In this document: positions 1-8,885 of the stretch, in pieces
How the letters are laid out: every line of letters starts with the position of its first letter
Position numbering within the stretch: position 1 is the stretch's first letter
Assembly (NCBI GenBank): GCA_964612065.1
Contig: CAZTCD010000001.1
Span: forward strand, 1 to 64,000
DNA: 64,000 nucleotides
Source: JAKFYM01 sp964612065
GTDB lineage: Bacteria; Bdellovibrionota; UBA1018; CAIPTA01
Direction of reading: 5' to 3'
Program-made: the position numbers and the translations under genes
The notes under the pieces: generated by a model
The model's input: only the letters and a program-made list of their open reading frames with translations
Database searches by the model: none
What the model was told of the DNA's origin: nothing

Positions 1-602
1 CCCAAAACCAAACGCGGATCCGGATAGATTTTAAGAGCATGGCTCAGCTGCTCTTTAGTTACTACTCCAGGTAAGTCACAAGATTGTGGCTCCACCAAGG
101 AAAGCTGAAAATGGAGGTGAGGGTTCCAGCCTCCGTTTTCGTGTCGGTCACCTAACCACGCAATCGTCTCCCCCATCTCAATCCTTTGTCCCGGCCTCTT
201 TTCTTTTACAGAGTCAAAGCTCAGGTGCCCGTGAAGGGCCCACAGAGGATATCCGTCCAGTGCGTGACGAGTGATAAGCGTATATCCGTAATCGCCTTCT
301 GCGGCGTTATAGCCAAGCAGGAAGACCTCTCCTGGAAAAAAGGCAAAAACGGGAGTCCCAACCGGCCCAGCAATATCTATCCCGACATGAATCGTACGAG
401 GACGGTCGGTGTTACCAAAAAGAGGAGCGGTATACATCCCTTTCCGATCTTCATTGTATCGGCCAACGCCGAATTCACATTTTAAAGTGCGCTCAGGATC
501 GTAGCCATCGGTAAAATCGAACACCTCATAGTCGGCCGGCAGCTTTATTACGGGATGAAAGGTGTGGCTGTTGAAATCGATTTCGCTGCTTTGATTTTTC
601 AT
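1..602 (-). CDS. M23 family metallopeptidase (LytM/peptidoglycan endopeptidase), truncated by the window edge
   Basis: The reading frame starts at an ATG at 602 on the minus strand and stays open for 200 codons to the left edge, so the C-terminus is missing. The M23 zinc-site pattern is visible: His72 and Asp76 in HVGIDIA, His124/His126 in LHGHLS, and His162/His164 in PHLHFQ. Enzymes of this family hydrolyse peptide cross-links in peptidoglycan, usually outside the inner membrane. No signal peptide is seen at this N-terminus, so either the protein is cytoplasmic, the true start lies elsewhere, or M23 is one domain of a larger protein. The sequence continuing after the HLHFQ motif (PDPRLVLG at the edge) suggests a further C-terminal part. 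The gene lies divergent from the transglycosylase at 721, another wall-active enzyme, across about 118 bases. The family call is firm; the cellular role is inferred. Confidence 0.85.
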   Translation of the reverse strand, partial: MKNQSSEIDFNSHTFHPVIKLPADYEVFDFTDGYDPERTLKCEFGVGRYNEDRKGMYTAPLFGNTDRPRTIHVGIDIAGPVGTPVFAFFPGEVFLLGYNAAEGDYGYTLITRHALDGYPLWALHGHLSFDSVKEKRPGQRIEMGETIAWLGDRHENGGWNPHLHFQLSLVEPQSCDLPGVVTKEQLSHALKIYPDPRLVL

Positions 603-720
603 TCAGAACCGTAATATCACGAACTAGGAACAATTTAGAAAGGCAACTGCAATCGTCGGAGGCGTAAGTTGTTGATTCGACAAAGATGCCTCTTTTATTT
701 GTTAAGGTGCCCTCTTTCAT

Positions 721-2079
721 ATGGCTAAGTTACAATTGATCAAGGGAGGCTTGCATGGAGCAGAGCCAGGGGGCACGAGCTTGATTCAGAGGTTTTTGAT
801 TCGCTTTTTTTTCTGTATTTTTGTGTTGGTACTATGCAGCTGCGCGAGCTGGAGGCAGCCGGCCGGTTCGAATGCTTCGCTTGATTCGAGCGCAGAGCCG
901 CTCTCTGATTCGCCTGCCGAGATCAATCGAATTATCGAAGAAACCAATCCAGTACTCTCTGAGACAGGTTCCGAGCATGATAAAGTGCCGTTACAAATCC
1001 CGGTGGAGATCAACCGCAGGGTGAGTATGTGGATAAAGTATTTTACTGAGCGTGAAAGGAAAATGACTCAGCGATATCTGGAGCGAGGAGAAGCTTTACG
1101 TCCCCATATTGAGGCCATCTTAAAAGAGAGTGAAGTGCCTGCAGAGCTTTTTTACCTGGCCATGATTGAGAGTGGATTTGTAATGCACGCCAAATCGAGG
1201 GCTAAAGCGGTTGGGGTTTGGCAGTTCGTGAAAGGAACGGGGCAAAATTACGGATTGATCGTCAATAGTTCCGTAGATGAGCGGCGTAACTGGATCAAGG
1301 CTACGGAGAGCGCGGCTGCCTATTTGAAAGACCTCAATAATGTGTTTGGAAATTGGTATCTTGCGCTTGCCGCTTACAATGCTGGAGAGCATCGCATTGT
1401 GCGCTCAATCATGAAGGGAAAGACCCGCGATTTCTGGGCGTTAGCAGAAGGTGACTTCCTTCCACAGGAGACAATGGACTACGTCCCGAAGTTTCTGGCG
1501 GCCCAAATTGTGGGCAGAAATTATAAGCGACTTGGCTTCGAGGTAAATCTTGAGCCGGATGATCACTGGGTGCCTTGGGAGACAGTTTCCGTGCCTTCAG
1601 GAACTCGGTTGGTGGATCTTGCGAAGGTAACTGGCGTTAGCTTGAGTGTATTGAAGCGTTGGAATCAGGATCTGCTTAGGGGAGTCACACCACATGTAAA
1701 GGGCGGAAGTGTCGATATCTATCTGCCCAAGACAGAAGTGGCGAAATTTGAGGCGAATAAGGAGCAGATCGCCCAGTTAAAAACAGTAAAGAGTGCAAGA
1801 GAGCGACAGCGGATCGCCTCAAGAGCCACAGATGGCGGCAATCGTACCTATAGCTTTTATGTTGTACGAAGAGGAGATAACCTCTCTGTGATTTCTAGGC
1901 GCACTGGAACTTCGGCCCGAACGCTGATGAAAATCAATGGCCTGAGGAGGGCGAAAATTCACCCTGGTCAGCGCCTTAAGTATTATGCTCCTTCGGAAAA
2001 TGGGACCGTAAACAAGAAGCGTGCTAAAAAATCTGGCCGTGGCACTGCTTCCGGGAAGAAAGCAGTAAGTCCCCGTTGA
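721..2079 (+). CDS. Membrane-bound lytic murein transglycosylase, MltD-like, with SLT and LysM domains
   Basis: The 452-residue protein has a hydrophobic export segment at about residues 21-40 ending in LCSC, a non-canonical lipobox. An SLT (goose lysozyme-like) domain spans roughly 125-260, with the catalytic Glu150 in the family motif MIESGF and the AYNAGEHR motif near 219-226. One LysM peptidoglycan-binding domain lies at 377-422, followed by a Lys-rich tail. Such enzymes cleave the MurNAc-GlcNAc bond and form 1,6-anhydro-muropeptides; the family sits in the periplasm or on the outer membrane. E. coli MltD is of similar length but usually carries two LysM repeats. The ATG at 721 has no good ribosome-binding site; a TTG at 781, just before the hydrophobic segment, is an alternative start. 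The next gene follows after 15 bases. Confidence 0.88.
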   Translation: MAKLQLIKGGLHGAEPGGTSLIQRFLIRFFFCIFVLVLCSCASWRQPAGSNASLDSSAEPLSDSPAEINRIIEETNPVLSETGSEHDKVPLQIPVEINRRVSMWIKYFTERERKMTQRYLERGEALRPHIEAILKESEVPAELFYLAMIESGFVMHAKSRAKAVGVWQFVKGTGQNYGLIVNSSVDERRNWIKATESAAAYLKDLNNVFGNWYLALAAYNAGEHRIVRSIMKGKTRDFWALAEGDFLPQETMDYVPKFLAAQIVGRNYKRLGFEVNLEPDDHWVPWETVSVPSGTRLVDLAKVTGVSLSVLKRWNQDLLRGVTPHVKGGSVDIYLPKTEVAKFEANKEQIAQLKTVKSARERQRIASRATDGGNRTYSFYVVRRGDNLSVISRRTGTSARTLMKINGLRRAKIHPGQRLKYYAPSENGTVNKKRAKKSGRGTASGKKAVSPR

Positions 2080-2094
2080 ATTTCGGAGTTTCTT

Positions 2095-2736
2095 ATGGGT
2101 GATTCTCTTATTCTTTACCACTATTGGCGTTCAAGTGCTTCCTGGCGCGTACGTTGGGGGCTGGAGATAAAAGGGATTAGGCATGAGAAAGTGGCCGTTG
2201 ATCTTCTTGCGGGGGAAGAAAAACTCGGGTCCTATACCTCCCGCAATCCATCCGGATATCTTCCTTGTCTGGTTGTGAATTCGAAAGAAACAATCGCAGA
2301 GTCAGTGGCAATTTTGGAGTGGCTGGAGGAGCAGTATCCGAATCGTTCATTTTTTTGTGGGGATTCTTTTCAGCGAGCTTGTATTCGAAGACTAGTTGAA
2401 ACAGTGAACTCCGGAACTCAACCGCTACAAAACTTGGACGTTATTAGAAGAGTTTCGCCAGATAAAGCTCTACAAGCCGCTTGGGCCAAGGGCTGGATTG
2501 AGCGTGGATTAAAAGTATACGAGAGAATCTTGGAGGAGATTGGCTCTCCTGCCTTCAGATTTTCGATGGCGGATCATCCTACCCTGGCGGATCTTTGTCT
2601 TATCCCTCAGTGTTATTCGGCGCTAAGGTTCGGAGTGGATCTCGATAGCTTTCCACGAACTAAGGCAATTTATGAGAATGCGCTCACTACCCCTGAATGT
2701 TTGGCTAGCCATCCGGACAGATTCCAGCCGAAATAG
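2095..2736 (+). CDS. maiA: Maleylacetoacetate isomerase (zeta-class glutathione S-transferase)
   Basis: The 213-residue length matches the MAAI family. The N-terminal thioredoxin-like domain carries the zeta-class signature in the form SSASWRVRW at about residues 13-21, the family form being SSCxxRVR with a catalytic Ser. Pro-Cys at PCLVV and the ESVAILEWLEE glutathione-contact segment follow. The all-helical C-terminal domain has the SGTQPLQNL segment corresponding to the family's AGIQPLQNL. The enzyme isomerises 4-maleylacetoacetate to fumarylacetoacetate in tyrosine/homogentisate breakdown, using glutathione. No other homogentisate-pathway gene is in the window, so a general GST role cannot be excluded. 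It lies 15 bases behind the transglycosylase gene and could be co-transcribed with it. Confidence 0.85.
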   Translation: MGDSLILYHYWRSSASWRVRWGLEIKGIRHEKVAVDLLAGEEKLGSYTSRNPSGYLPCLVVNSKETIAESVAILEWLEEQYPNRSFFCGDSFQRACIRRLVETVNSGTQPLQNLDVIRRVSPDKALQAAWAKGWIERGLKVYERILEEIGSPAFRFSMADHPTLADLCLIPQCYSALRFGVDLDSFPRTKAIYENALTTPECLASHPDRFQPK

Positions 2737-2739
2737 AAG

Positions 2740-2757
2740 TTTCCTTCTATAAGGAAA
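2740..2757. terminator. Possible convergent terminator hairpin
   Basis: A 7-bp inverted repeat (TTTCCTT / AAGGAAA, 4-base loop) lies between the ends of the convergent maiA and SelO-like genes and overlaps the last codons of the latter. It is AT-rich, so the call is weak. Confidence 0.3.
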
Positions 2758-4585
2758 ATTTATTCTCTTCCACTATTGCCAATAGGTGATTCAGGAGCCG
2801 GCGGGTTTTGGCTTTCAGTTTGTTGGTGAGGGGGATTCCTTGTTGAACCTTGATGAAGCCTTCTATCAATGCGATGAAGTCGTTTCTCGAGACCGATTGT
2901 CTTCGGGAAAGTAGAAAATTGACAACGTGAATGATGCCATCGCCGGTCACGTAACCGCTTCGATTTTGCTGGCTCGACCTCATTGCCGTTTCCAGGAGAG
3001 ATCGTTTAAAGGGCTTTCCTTTGTATGCGAACTTCAATAGGTCCAGATAACACCTTTGAAAGCGAATCACGGGCATCGCGTAGGCCGCACTATTGGCCAT
3101 TTCTTTTTTTGTGAGAAAGGAGGTTTTCATCAGGGAGAGAAACTCCGCCTGGGTGAGAGCTCTTCCTGACATAAGCAGAGATTTTGGAAGTTCTTTCAGC
3201 AGGCTTCTGGTACAGAATATGGCAGGGCTGTTGATCCCATCCGCTACCTTGCGCATGCCTCGCGGGCTTTCTCTGCGTTCGAAAAATCGATAGGACTTTT
3301 CAAAATCTTCCACGAGTTTTGGGCGCCTTTCCAGGCACATCTTCCTTTGGTTCGCACTCAATCCACATCGGGTGAGCAATAGATCACATTTCTTTGCTTT
3401 GTATGCGCGGTCGAATTCTTGAAGTATCGGAGATGAAGAAAATTGCTGAAGCTGCTTTTTCTCCCCGGTCCGAACAAAATCAACCAACTGTACAAAGGTT
3501 TGAACAAGGCCCCTGGCTTTTCGTTCTTGCTCTTTTAAGTTGGTGGAGAAACGTTCAACATCATCGTATCGATACTTGTGGTGGCACAAACCAAATTGCC
3601 GGATCGATCCGTAATCAATGATTCCACCGTCGAGCAGCATGTTGTCGCCGTCCCAGTCCAGCCAGCAGAAGATATACTCATCCTCTAGGCGAGCCACAAA
3701 TTCTCCATACTGTTTGGCGATGCGGGATAAGAAATGATCGTACTTATCGGCTTCGACTACTGGCCACTCGCGGTTATATCGCTGCTTTGCAATGTAGAAA
3801 TCCAGGGAACGCTTCAGCATTAGCTGATTGCCCTGTTTCAGGTGTAGAAAAAGATGGGAGGGACGAAGAAGATTGCAGGCCGCTCTCACATTGATTCCCC
3901 GGCCGCCTGGAGCTTCGATTACTGCAAGCGTTCTCTCCGTTAAAATCCCGCGACGGTGAAATGATTCGCTGAGAATGGCGGCAGTTAGCCCTTCGTCTAC
4001 ATCGGCTAATCCAGATCCATAGGATACCAGTGGATCTCCGCTCTTAATGGGGCGGCCTTCCTGCACAAAACCCGGGCTGAGCCTGGTTACGCCTGTTCCG
4101 CAGCTTGAGATATCCCATGCTACGCCTTTGTCCGAAATAAACTGGCCGTTCCAAATGCTTCTGCCATCACCGGATGTGTTACCTTTCTTGCAATTGTGCT
4201 GCAGTTGAAGGTAGCGAGTGGCCATATAGCGGTTAGGTTTTAGATCTCTGGCTGGATACTGTTCGCCACTAAGTTGATCAAATTCATTTATGATTCTAAG
4301 GGCAAAAGTTGAGATCAGTGCTTTTTCCAAATCCTTGTTCAGGCGCGAAGGATGATTTTGCGGGATAAGACCCATTTCTTTTGCGAGGTCGAAATTGAAA
4401 AAAAGGATACGGCTTCCTCGTAGGATTCTTGCCTGGTAGTCGATGAACCCGTTTGGAACCGCGAACTTCCATGGGTGACTGCCGTCGACCTGACGAAAAG
4501 CAGAATAGGGCCCTGATTCGGGTTGCGCCTCCGTTGCAATTGCATCGAGGGTGGCGAGATTCCATTTGTAAGCTGCCGGCTTCAT
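2747..4585 (-). CDS. Divergent SelO/YdiU (UPF0061)-like pseudokinase, probable protein AMPylase family
   Basis: The 612-residue protein resembles the SelO fold, known for transferring AMP from ATP to Ser/Thr/Tyr of target proteins. Matching landmarks occur in the right order: SGDGRS at 138-143 (family LGDGRA), a GTG-TRLSPG segment at about 162-172 (family KGSG.T..SR.GDGR), ILSESFHRRGILTERTLAVI at about 204-223 (family ReFL.SEAMHaLGIPTTRaLA), NVRAACNLLRPSHL at 232-245 (family VRVASSHIRFGTF), and D310-W-D-G-D-N-M followed by IDYGS with Asp324 (family NTDNM...DYGP). These two sites correspond to the metal-binding Asn/Asp positions. Identity to classical SelO is clearly low, and the C-terminal ~250 residues show no recognisable domain. 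No selenocysteine signal was seen. A -10-like hexamer lies 5 bases before the start. Confidence 0.6.
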   Translation of the reverse strand: MKPAAYKWNLATLDAIATEAQPESGPYSAFRQVDGSHPWKFAVPNGFIDYQARILRGSRILFFNFDLAKEMGLIPQNHPSRLNKDLEKALISTFALRIINEFDQLSGEQYPARDLKPNRYMATRYLQLQHNCKKGNTSGDGRSIWNGQFISDKGVAWDISSCGTGVTRLSPGFVQEGRPIKSGDPLVSYGSGLADVDEGLTAAILSESFHRRGILTERTLAVIEAPGGRGINVRAACNLLRPSHLFLHLKQGNQLMLKRSLDFYIAKQRYNREWPVVEADKYDHFLSRIAKQYGEFVARLEDEYIFCWLDWDGDNMLLDGGIIDYGSIRQFGLCHHKYRYDDVERFSTNLKEQERKARGLVQTFVQLVDFVRTGEKKQLQQFSSSPILQEFDRAYKAKKCDLLLTRCGLSANQRKMCLERRPKLVEDFEKSYRFFERRESPRGMRKVADGINSPAIFCTRSLLKELPKSLLMSGRALTQAEFLSLMKTSFLTKKEMANSAAYAMPVIRFQRCYLDLLKFAYKGKPFKRSLLETAMRSSQQNRSGYVTGDGIIHVVNFLLSRRQSVSRNDFIALIEGFIKVQQGIPLTNKLKAKTRRLLNHLLAIVEENKFSL

Positions 4586-4596
4586 AAAAGATTATC
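4586..4596 (-). promoter_or_regulatory. -10-like hexamer immediately upstream of the SelO-like gene
   Basis: On the minus strand GATAAT (4596-4591) is followed by only five bases before the ATG at 4585, and no Shine-Dalgarno is present. If it is used as a -10 element the transcript would be leaderless or nearly so. No good -35 was found. Confidence 0.3.
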
Positions 4597-4683
4597 GGCA
4601 TCGGAAATGAAATTGATTAATCTATCTGGGCATTTGGGTCTGGTTTGGGCGAAATTCACGTGTTCGTGTGGATCGTCTTTCAG

Positions 4684-5226
4684 CTAAGGCTGGCACTTCG
4701 TGTGGGAAAATCTCTCGGCAATCCCATCTTTTGTGCCTTTGCTGTCTTTAATCGCAGAAACAATTTGAGTGGTACATGCAGCGTCGCCTTCCCGAGCCCT
4801 GATGGATTCGATGAACGGGTTGAACTGAGAGATAGAAGCTTCGATATCTTCAATTTCCGCTGCTTTGAGATCAATGCTCAGGTGGTATTTCCGGAATTCT
4901 CGAATGTCCGGGCAGTCTTGGCAGAAATTTTTCACTAGTCGCTGGCAAACCTTCTGATAGCTTCCCAGAAGTTCTCCATATTTTTTTACTTCGGAGCGGT
5001 AGTTCGTCAGGGTTTCATCCATGACCTTGATGTTATCTGGGGTGGATGAGTCTTTTGTCTGAGGCGAGCAATAGAGGCGGACGCACTTGTGCAGGGTATT
5101 TAAGGCTCTTCCGCCAAACGGGTTGTAATTGCTGATTCCCTCGTGATTCGCGCATGCCGGGTCTCTGGAAAATGCTGGGGCAGCTACCGAAAAGATTAAA
5201 ACAAGCGTAAAAACAAACACTTTCAT
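4684..5226 (-). CDS. Secreted cysteine-rich hypothetical protein
   Basis: The 180-residue protein has a clear Sec signal peptide (MKVFVFTLVLIFSVAAPAFS, predicted cleavage after residue 20). The mature part has eight cysteines, including Cys25, 48, 53, 94, 102 and 105 and two near the C-terminus, which suggests a disulphide-bonded periplasmic or extracellular protein. The middle part (about 65-150) is predicted to be helical and charged. I recognise no family. A GGAG motif lies 11 bases before the start. It stands alone between the SelO-like and Nudix genes, on the same strand. Confidence 0.7.
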   Translation of the reverse strand: MKVFVFTLVLIFSVAAPAFSRDPACANHEGISNYNPFGGRALNTLHKCVRLYCSPQTKDSSTPDNIKVMDETLTNYRSEVKKYGELLGSYQKVCQRLVKNFCQDCPDIREFRKYHLSIDLKAAEIEDIEASISQFNPFIESIRAREGDAACTTQIVSAIKDSKGTKDGIAERFSHTKCQP

Positions 5227-5325
5227 TGAACGCCGAGCTCCAGTCTCAGATTTGGGCCTCGGTGCTGTATCGTCGAATGGCTTAGAATACTTAAGTTATT
5301 TAGGGGTTGGCCTAAAGCCCGGTTC

Positions 5326-5802
5326 CTACTTAATGATTTTTTCCTCTATCACCTGGTCGTTGTGATCGAATACGTAGATTCGATGAAAAGGTTTTCTGTT
5401 TTTCAAAAGCGGTAGCCAAAGGCGATCAGAGGCCCACATCTTCTCCAGCGGAATTTCCCCGGAGTTGACCCAGAATGCATTGCACTCAGTGCTTTCTTTC
5501 AGTAGTTCGCCAGTCGATTCGTTAGTGACGAAAACAGAGCACACATTATCCCAGGAAGAGCCATCCTGAAAATAAAACTCGAGCTTGCCTGCCAAGCTAA
5601 GTTTTCCCGGAGAAATCCCGGTCTCTTCCAGGGTTTCCCGTTTTGCCGCGTCTTCCTCGGACTCTCCGGGTTGGATCTTGCCACCGGGTACATTTATCTT
5701 GCCGGCTCCTTGCCCTCTCTTTTTTTTGATCATCAAGAGATCGTCGCCATTAAAGACAAAAACAAGAACCGTCCGTTTGATGGCATCTTCTTGAAACTTC
5801 AT
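5326..5802 (-). CDS. MutT/MTH1-like Nudix hydrolase
   Basis: The 158-residue protein contains a perfect Nudix box: Gly41, Glu47, then Arg55-Glu56, Glu59-Glu60 and Gly62 in the pattern GX5EX7REUXEEXGU. The KINVPGGK segment before the box and MWASDRLWLPLLLK-type segment near 120-130 resemble the MTH1/NUDT1 branch, which hydrolyses oxidised purine dNTPs such as 8-oxo-dGTP. The substrate is therefore inferred, not shown. Its ATG shares one base with the stop codon of the upstream HtrA gene (TGATG at 5802), which indicates translational coupling. The pairing suggests a joint role in stress or oxidative-damage control. Confidence 0.85.
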   Translation of the reverse strand: MKFQEDAIKRTVLVFVFNGDDLLMIKKKRGQGAGKINVPGGKIQPGESEEDAAKRETLEETGISPGKLSLAGKLEFYFQDGSSWDNVCSVFVTNESTGELLKESTECNAFWVNSGEIPLEKMWASDRLWLPLLKNRKPFHRIYVFDHNDQVIEEKIIK

Positions 5803-6857
5803 CAGAGCATTCCAGGGGGAAGCTCGCGCCCGATACTCGGTTCTTCGCCCAGAGTTACAGTGACCGTTCGTTTCCTGGTTACCATTGCGCCTTCCCGTTC
5901 CAGCATGAAGGTGAATTTCTGTCCTGGCTTTTTGTCTTCCAGTTCTTTTTCTATTTCGCTCAAATCGTTAACTCTCTTTCCATTCACGGAAATCACCCTG
6001 TCGCCGCCTTGCATATCTGCTTTTTGTGCGCCAGATTTCAGAACTACCCCTTCTACGTAAACTCCACGCGCCAGGGTGACGAATAATGCTCCAATCCAGC
6101 CTCGGATGACTCGGCCGTGTTTTTTTAGGTCGGGAAGCAAGCGTTTTGCCTGGTTGATTGGAATGGCAAATCCCAATCCCTGTCCTGCGGCATTAATCGC
6201 CGTATTGATGCCTATCACTTCACCGTCGGCATTGAACAAGGGGCCCCCTGAATTTCCAGGATTGATACTCGCGTCGGTTTGGAGAAAGTTGTCATAGGGG
6301 CCTTGGCCGATCACTCTGTTTTTTGCGCTTATGATTCCTGAGGTTACTGTATGAGCCAAGCCAAAGGGATTTCCGATCGCCACAACACTTTCGCCCACTT
6401 TAACCGGATCGGAATCTCCCAGAAGGAGCGGGTGCAAGTGCGTGCCAACGGGGATCTTGAGAAGCGCCAAATCAGTTTTGCGATCCGATCCGATAATCTT
6501 GGCCTTAAGCTTTGTATTCTTTGCATCGTTCAAGAACACTTCGACTTCTGAAGCAGAGGCGATTACGTGATGATTGGTGAGAATATAGCCCTCGGAATCT
6601 ATCATAAAGCCGGACCCCAAAGAGGGCTGCTTGCGAATCCGCTCCCTGGGCACGCCGTAATAATTGAAGAAAAACTCTTCCATTAGCGGATTGCCAAATC
6701 GCTCACGTATGATTGTGGTGGCCTGAATGTTTACCACTCCAGAATCCACTCGTTCCACCAAGGCGGGGATATTCAATGTTCCCGGGGGCGGAGTTCCGGC
6801 GAGAGTCGTTGGAGCTTGGAGGGAAAAGACTGTGAAAAACAGGAAAAACGCTCTCAT
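5802..6857 (-). CDS. HtrA/DegQ-type periplasmic serine protease with one PDZ domain
   Basis: The 351-residue protein has an N-terminal signal or anchor segment (about residues 1-20). The S1C trypsin-like domain carries the complete triad His97 (TNHHVI), Asp129 (KTDLALLKI) and Ser203 (GNSGGPLF). A single C-terminal PDZ domain spans about 255-345. The size and single PDZ resemble DegS or short HtrA proteins rather than DegP, which has two PDZs. The role is degradation or regulated cleavage of misfolded envelope proteins. A TAGGAG ribosome-binding site lies about 6 bases before the ATG. The stop codon overlaps the next gene's start by one base. Confidence 0.92.
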   Translation of the reverse strand: MRAFFLFFTVFSLQAPTTLAGTPPPGTLNIPALVERVDSGVVNIQATTIIRERFGNPLMEEFFFNYYGVPRERIRKQPSLGSGFMIDSEGYILTNHHVIASASEVEVFLNDAKNTKLKAKIIGSDRKTDLALLKIPVGTHLHPLLLGDSDPVKVGESVVAIGNPFGLAHTVTSGIISAKNRVIGQGPYDNFLQTDASINPGNSGGPLFNADGEVIGINTAINAAGQGLGFAIPINQAKRLLPDLKKHGRVIRGWIGALFVTLARGVYVEGVVLKSGAQKADMQGGDRVISVNGKRVNDLSEIEKELEDKKPGQKFTFMLEREGAMVTRKRTVTVTLGEEPSIGRELPPGML

Positions 6858-6984
6858 TACGGTCTCCTATAAAGAGCAATTGCGAATTGACATTCTTCGG
6901 GCATAAAGGGAAGAATCGCCCGGTAGCCAACTGCATTCTACAGCAATGGCACGAGATTCGGGAATTAACGCAGGGAGTAATTTG

Positions 6985-8166
6985 ATGAGCAAAGAAGTCG
7001 TAATAGTTTCAGCTGCCCGTACGCCAATTGGATCTTTTCTGGGCGCGCTTTCTACCATCCCTGCGCCTCGGCTGGGGGCCGTTGCCATTAAGGCTGCGCT
7101 GGAAAGGGCAAAGCTCGATTCTAAATTGGTAGATCAGGTGATCATGGGTAACGTGCTGTCGGCGGGGCAGGGCCAGGCCCCTGCCAGGCAAGCTATGATT
7201 TATGCGGGCATTCCGCAAAATGTTCCCGCGATGACGATAAATAAAGTTTGTGGCTCTGGAATGCAGGCAGTGAACCTTGCTCGGAATGCGATCATTTCCG
7301 GTGAGAGCGAATGCGTAGTTGCCGGTGGTATGGAAAATATGAGCCTTGTTCCGTATCTCATGGAAGAGGCTCGTACCGGATTCCGAATGGGCGAGAAGAA
7401 GCTGAAGGACTCGATGGTTTCGGATGGGCTCTGGGATCCATACAATAATTTCCACATGGGTAATGCCGCCGAGCTTTGCGTAAAAGAGCATAAGTTTTCT
7501 CGCGAAGAGCAGGACCGCTTTGCCAGACAAAGCTTTGAGAGGGCTCAGGCAGCGGTGAAGAGCGGCGCGTTTAAGGCGGAGATCGCTCCTGTTACCATTC
7601 CCCAACGGAAAGGTGATCCTGTATTATTTGAAGCAGACGAGGGCCCGTTCAAAGGTGATCCCTCGAAAATTGCAGGACTTCGCCCGGCTTTTGATAAAGA
7701 AGGCACGATAACGGCGGCCAATGCTTCCACGATCAATGATGGAGCTGCTGCTCTCTTGGTTACCAGCCGGGAGTTTGCGGATAAGCACGGCTTGAAGCCG
7801 ATGGCGAAGATTTTATCCTGCGGGATTCACGCGCAGGCTCCAGAGTGGTTTACTACCGCTCCTGTAGAGGCAATAAAAAAAGCGCTTTCCAAAGCGGGCC
7901 TTTCCTCCGGTGATATTGATCTTTGGGAAGTGAACGAAGCCTTTGCAGTAGTGGCTCTTGCTGCCGCTAAGGGAGTAGACATCCCGGAAACCAAGTTGAA
8001 TGTGCACGGTGGCGGGATTTCACTTGGCCATCCCATTGGCGCAAGCGGTGCAAGAATCATGGCCACCCTCCTTCACGCCATGCAAGCAAAAGGAGCGAAG
8101 CGCGGTCTGGGCTCCTTGTGTATCGGTGGTGGCGAGGGAATCGCCATGGTGGTGGAAAAGCTCTAA
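6985..8166 (+). CDS. atoB: Acetyl-CoA C-acetyltransferase (acetoacetyl-CoA thiolase)
   Basis: The 393-residue thiolase has the active-site trio Cys89 (KVCGSGMQ), His349 (SLGHPIGASG) and Cys379 (CIGGGEG), at almost the same positions as in well-studied biosynthetic thiolases. It interconverts two acetyl-CoA and acetoacetyl-CoA. I chose the ATG at 6985 (MSKEVVIVSAARTPIG) because this is where the family begins and a GGGAG motif precedes it; an in-frame ATG at 6946 would add 13 unlikely residues. It is followed within 22 bases by the two SCOT subunit genes, so acetoacetate breakdown is its likely job here, although the reverse direction (as in PhaA) is possible. Confidence 0.95.
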   Translation: MSKEVVIVSAARTPIGSFLGALSTIPAPRLGAVAIKAALERAKLDSKLVDQVIMGNVLSAGQGQAPARQAMIYAGIPQNVPAMTINKVCGSGMQAVNLARNAIISGESECVVAGGMENMSLVPYLMEEARTGFRMGEKKLKDSMVSDGLWDPYNNFHMGNAAELCVKEHKFSREEQDRFARQSFERAQAAVKSGAFKAEIAPVTIPQRKGDPVLFEADEGPFKGDPSKIAGLRPAFDKEGTITAANASTINDGAAALLVTSREFADKHGLKPMAKILSCGIHAQAPEWFTTAPVEAIKKALSKAGLSSGDIDLWEVNEAFAVVALAAAKGVDIPETKLNVHGGGISLGHPIGASGARIMATLLHAMQAKGAKRGLGSLCIGGGEGIAMVVEKL

Positions 8167-8188
8167 ATCTCCCTTCAGGAGGATGCTT

Positions 8189-8884
8189 ATGGCGGTGAAG
8201 ATTTTTTCTTCGGCGATGGAGGCGGTAGCGGATATTTCTGATAACGCCACTCTCTGCATCGGAGGCTTCGGCCTGTGTGGAATCCCTGAAAACTTGATCA
8301 AGGCTTTGGTGGAGCGGGGTGTGACCGGCCTTACCTGCGTAAGTAATAATGCGGGCGTGGACCATTTTGGGATCGGGCTTCTCTTTGCAAAGAAGCAAGT
8401 GAAGAAGATGATTTCAAGCTATGTGGGTGAGAATGCCACATTTGAGAAACTCCTGCTTTCTGGAGAACTCGAAGTAGAACTTGTTCCGCAAGGCACTCTT
8501 GCAGAGCGAGTAAGGGCGGGAGGCGCCGGAATTCCCGCCTTTTTCACTCCCACAGGAGTTGGCACTCTGGTGGCGGAAGGCAAAGAAGTACGGTCCTTTG
8601 ATGGCCGAGAATATGTGATGGAGCGTGCTATCAAGGGGGACTTCTCCCTGGTAAAGGCATGGAAGGCCGATAAGCTCGGGAATCTGGTTTATCGAAAGAC
8701 AGCTCGCAATTTCAACCCAATGATGGCTACAGCCGGAAAGGTTTGCATCGTGGAGGTGGAGGAAATCGTAGAGGCTGGAGAGCTCGACCCTGATCATATT
8801 CATACGCCGGCGGTTTATGTAGACCGGATCGTTCTCGGGAAGTTCGAAAAGCGTATCGAACAGCGCACTACAAGGAAGGTGTAG
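8189..8884 (+). CDS. scoA: Succinyl-CoA:3-ketoacid CoA-transferase subunit A
   Basis: The 231-residue protein begins MAVKIFSSAMEAVADI and contains the family glycine-rich CoA-binding stretch GGFGLCGIPENLI near residues 27-39. The TGVGTLVAEGKE and FNPMMATAG segments are also typical of the A subunit. With ScoB it moves CoA from succinyl-CoA to acetoacetate. The ATG at 8189 follows a strong AGGAGG site at 8177-8182 by six bases; longer in-frame versions reaching into the thiolase gene are not credible. It shares an operon with atoB (22-base gap) and scoB (1-base gap). Confidence 0.95.
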   Translation: MAVKIFSSAMEAVADISDNATLCIGGFGLCGIPENLIKALVERGVTGLTCVSNNAGVDHFGIGLLFAKKQVKKMISSYVGENATFEKLLLSGELEVELVPQGTLAERVRAGGAGIPAFFTPTGVGTLVAEGKEVRSFDGREYVMERAIKGDFSLVKAWKADKLGNLVYRKTARNFNPMMATAGKVCIVEVEEIVEAGELDPDHIHTPAVYVDRIVLGKFEKRIEQRTTRKV

Positions 8885-8885
8885 A

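Noticed and set aside
8000..8188. N-terminal extension of scoA into the thiolase gene
   Set aside because: The extension is a frame-shifted reading of thiolase coding sequence; the strong AGGAGG before 8189 fixes the start.
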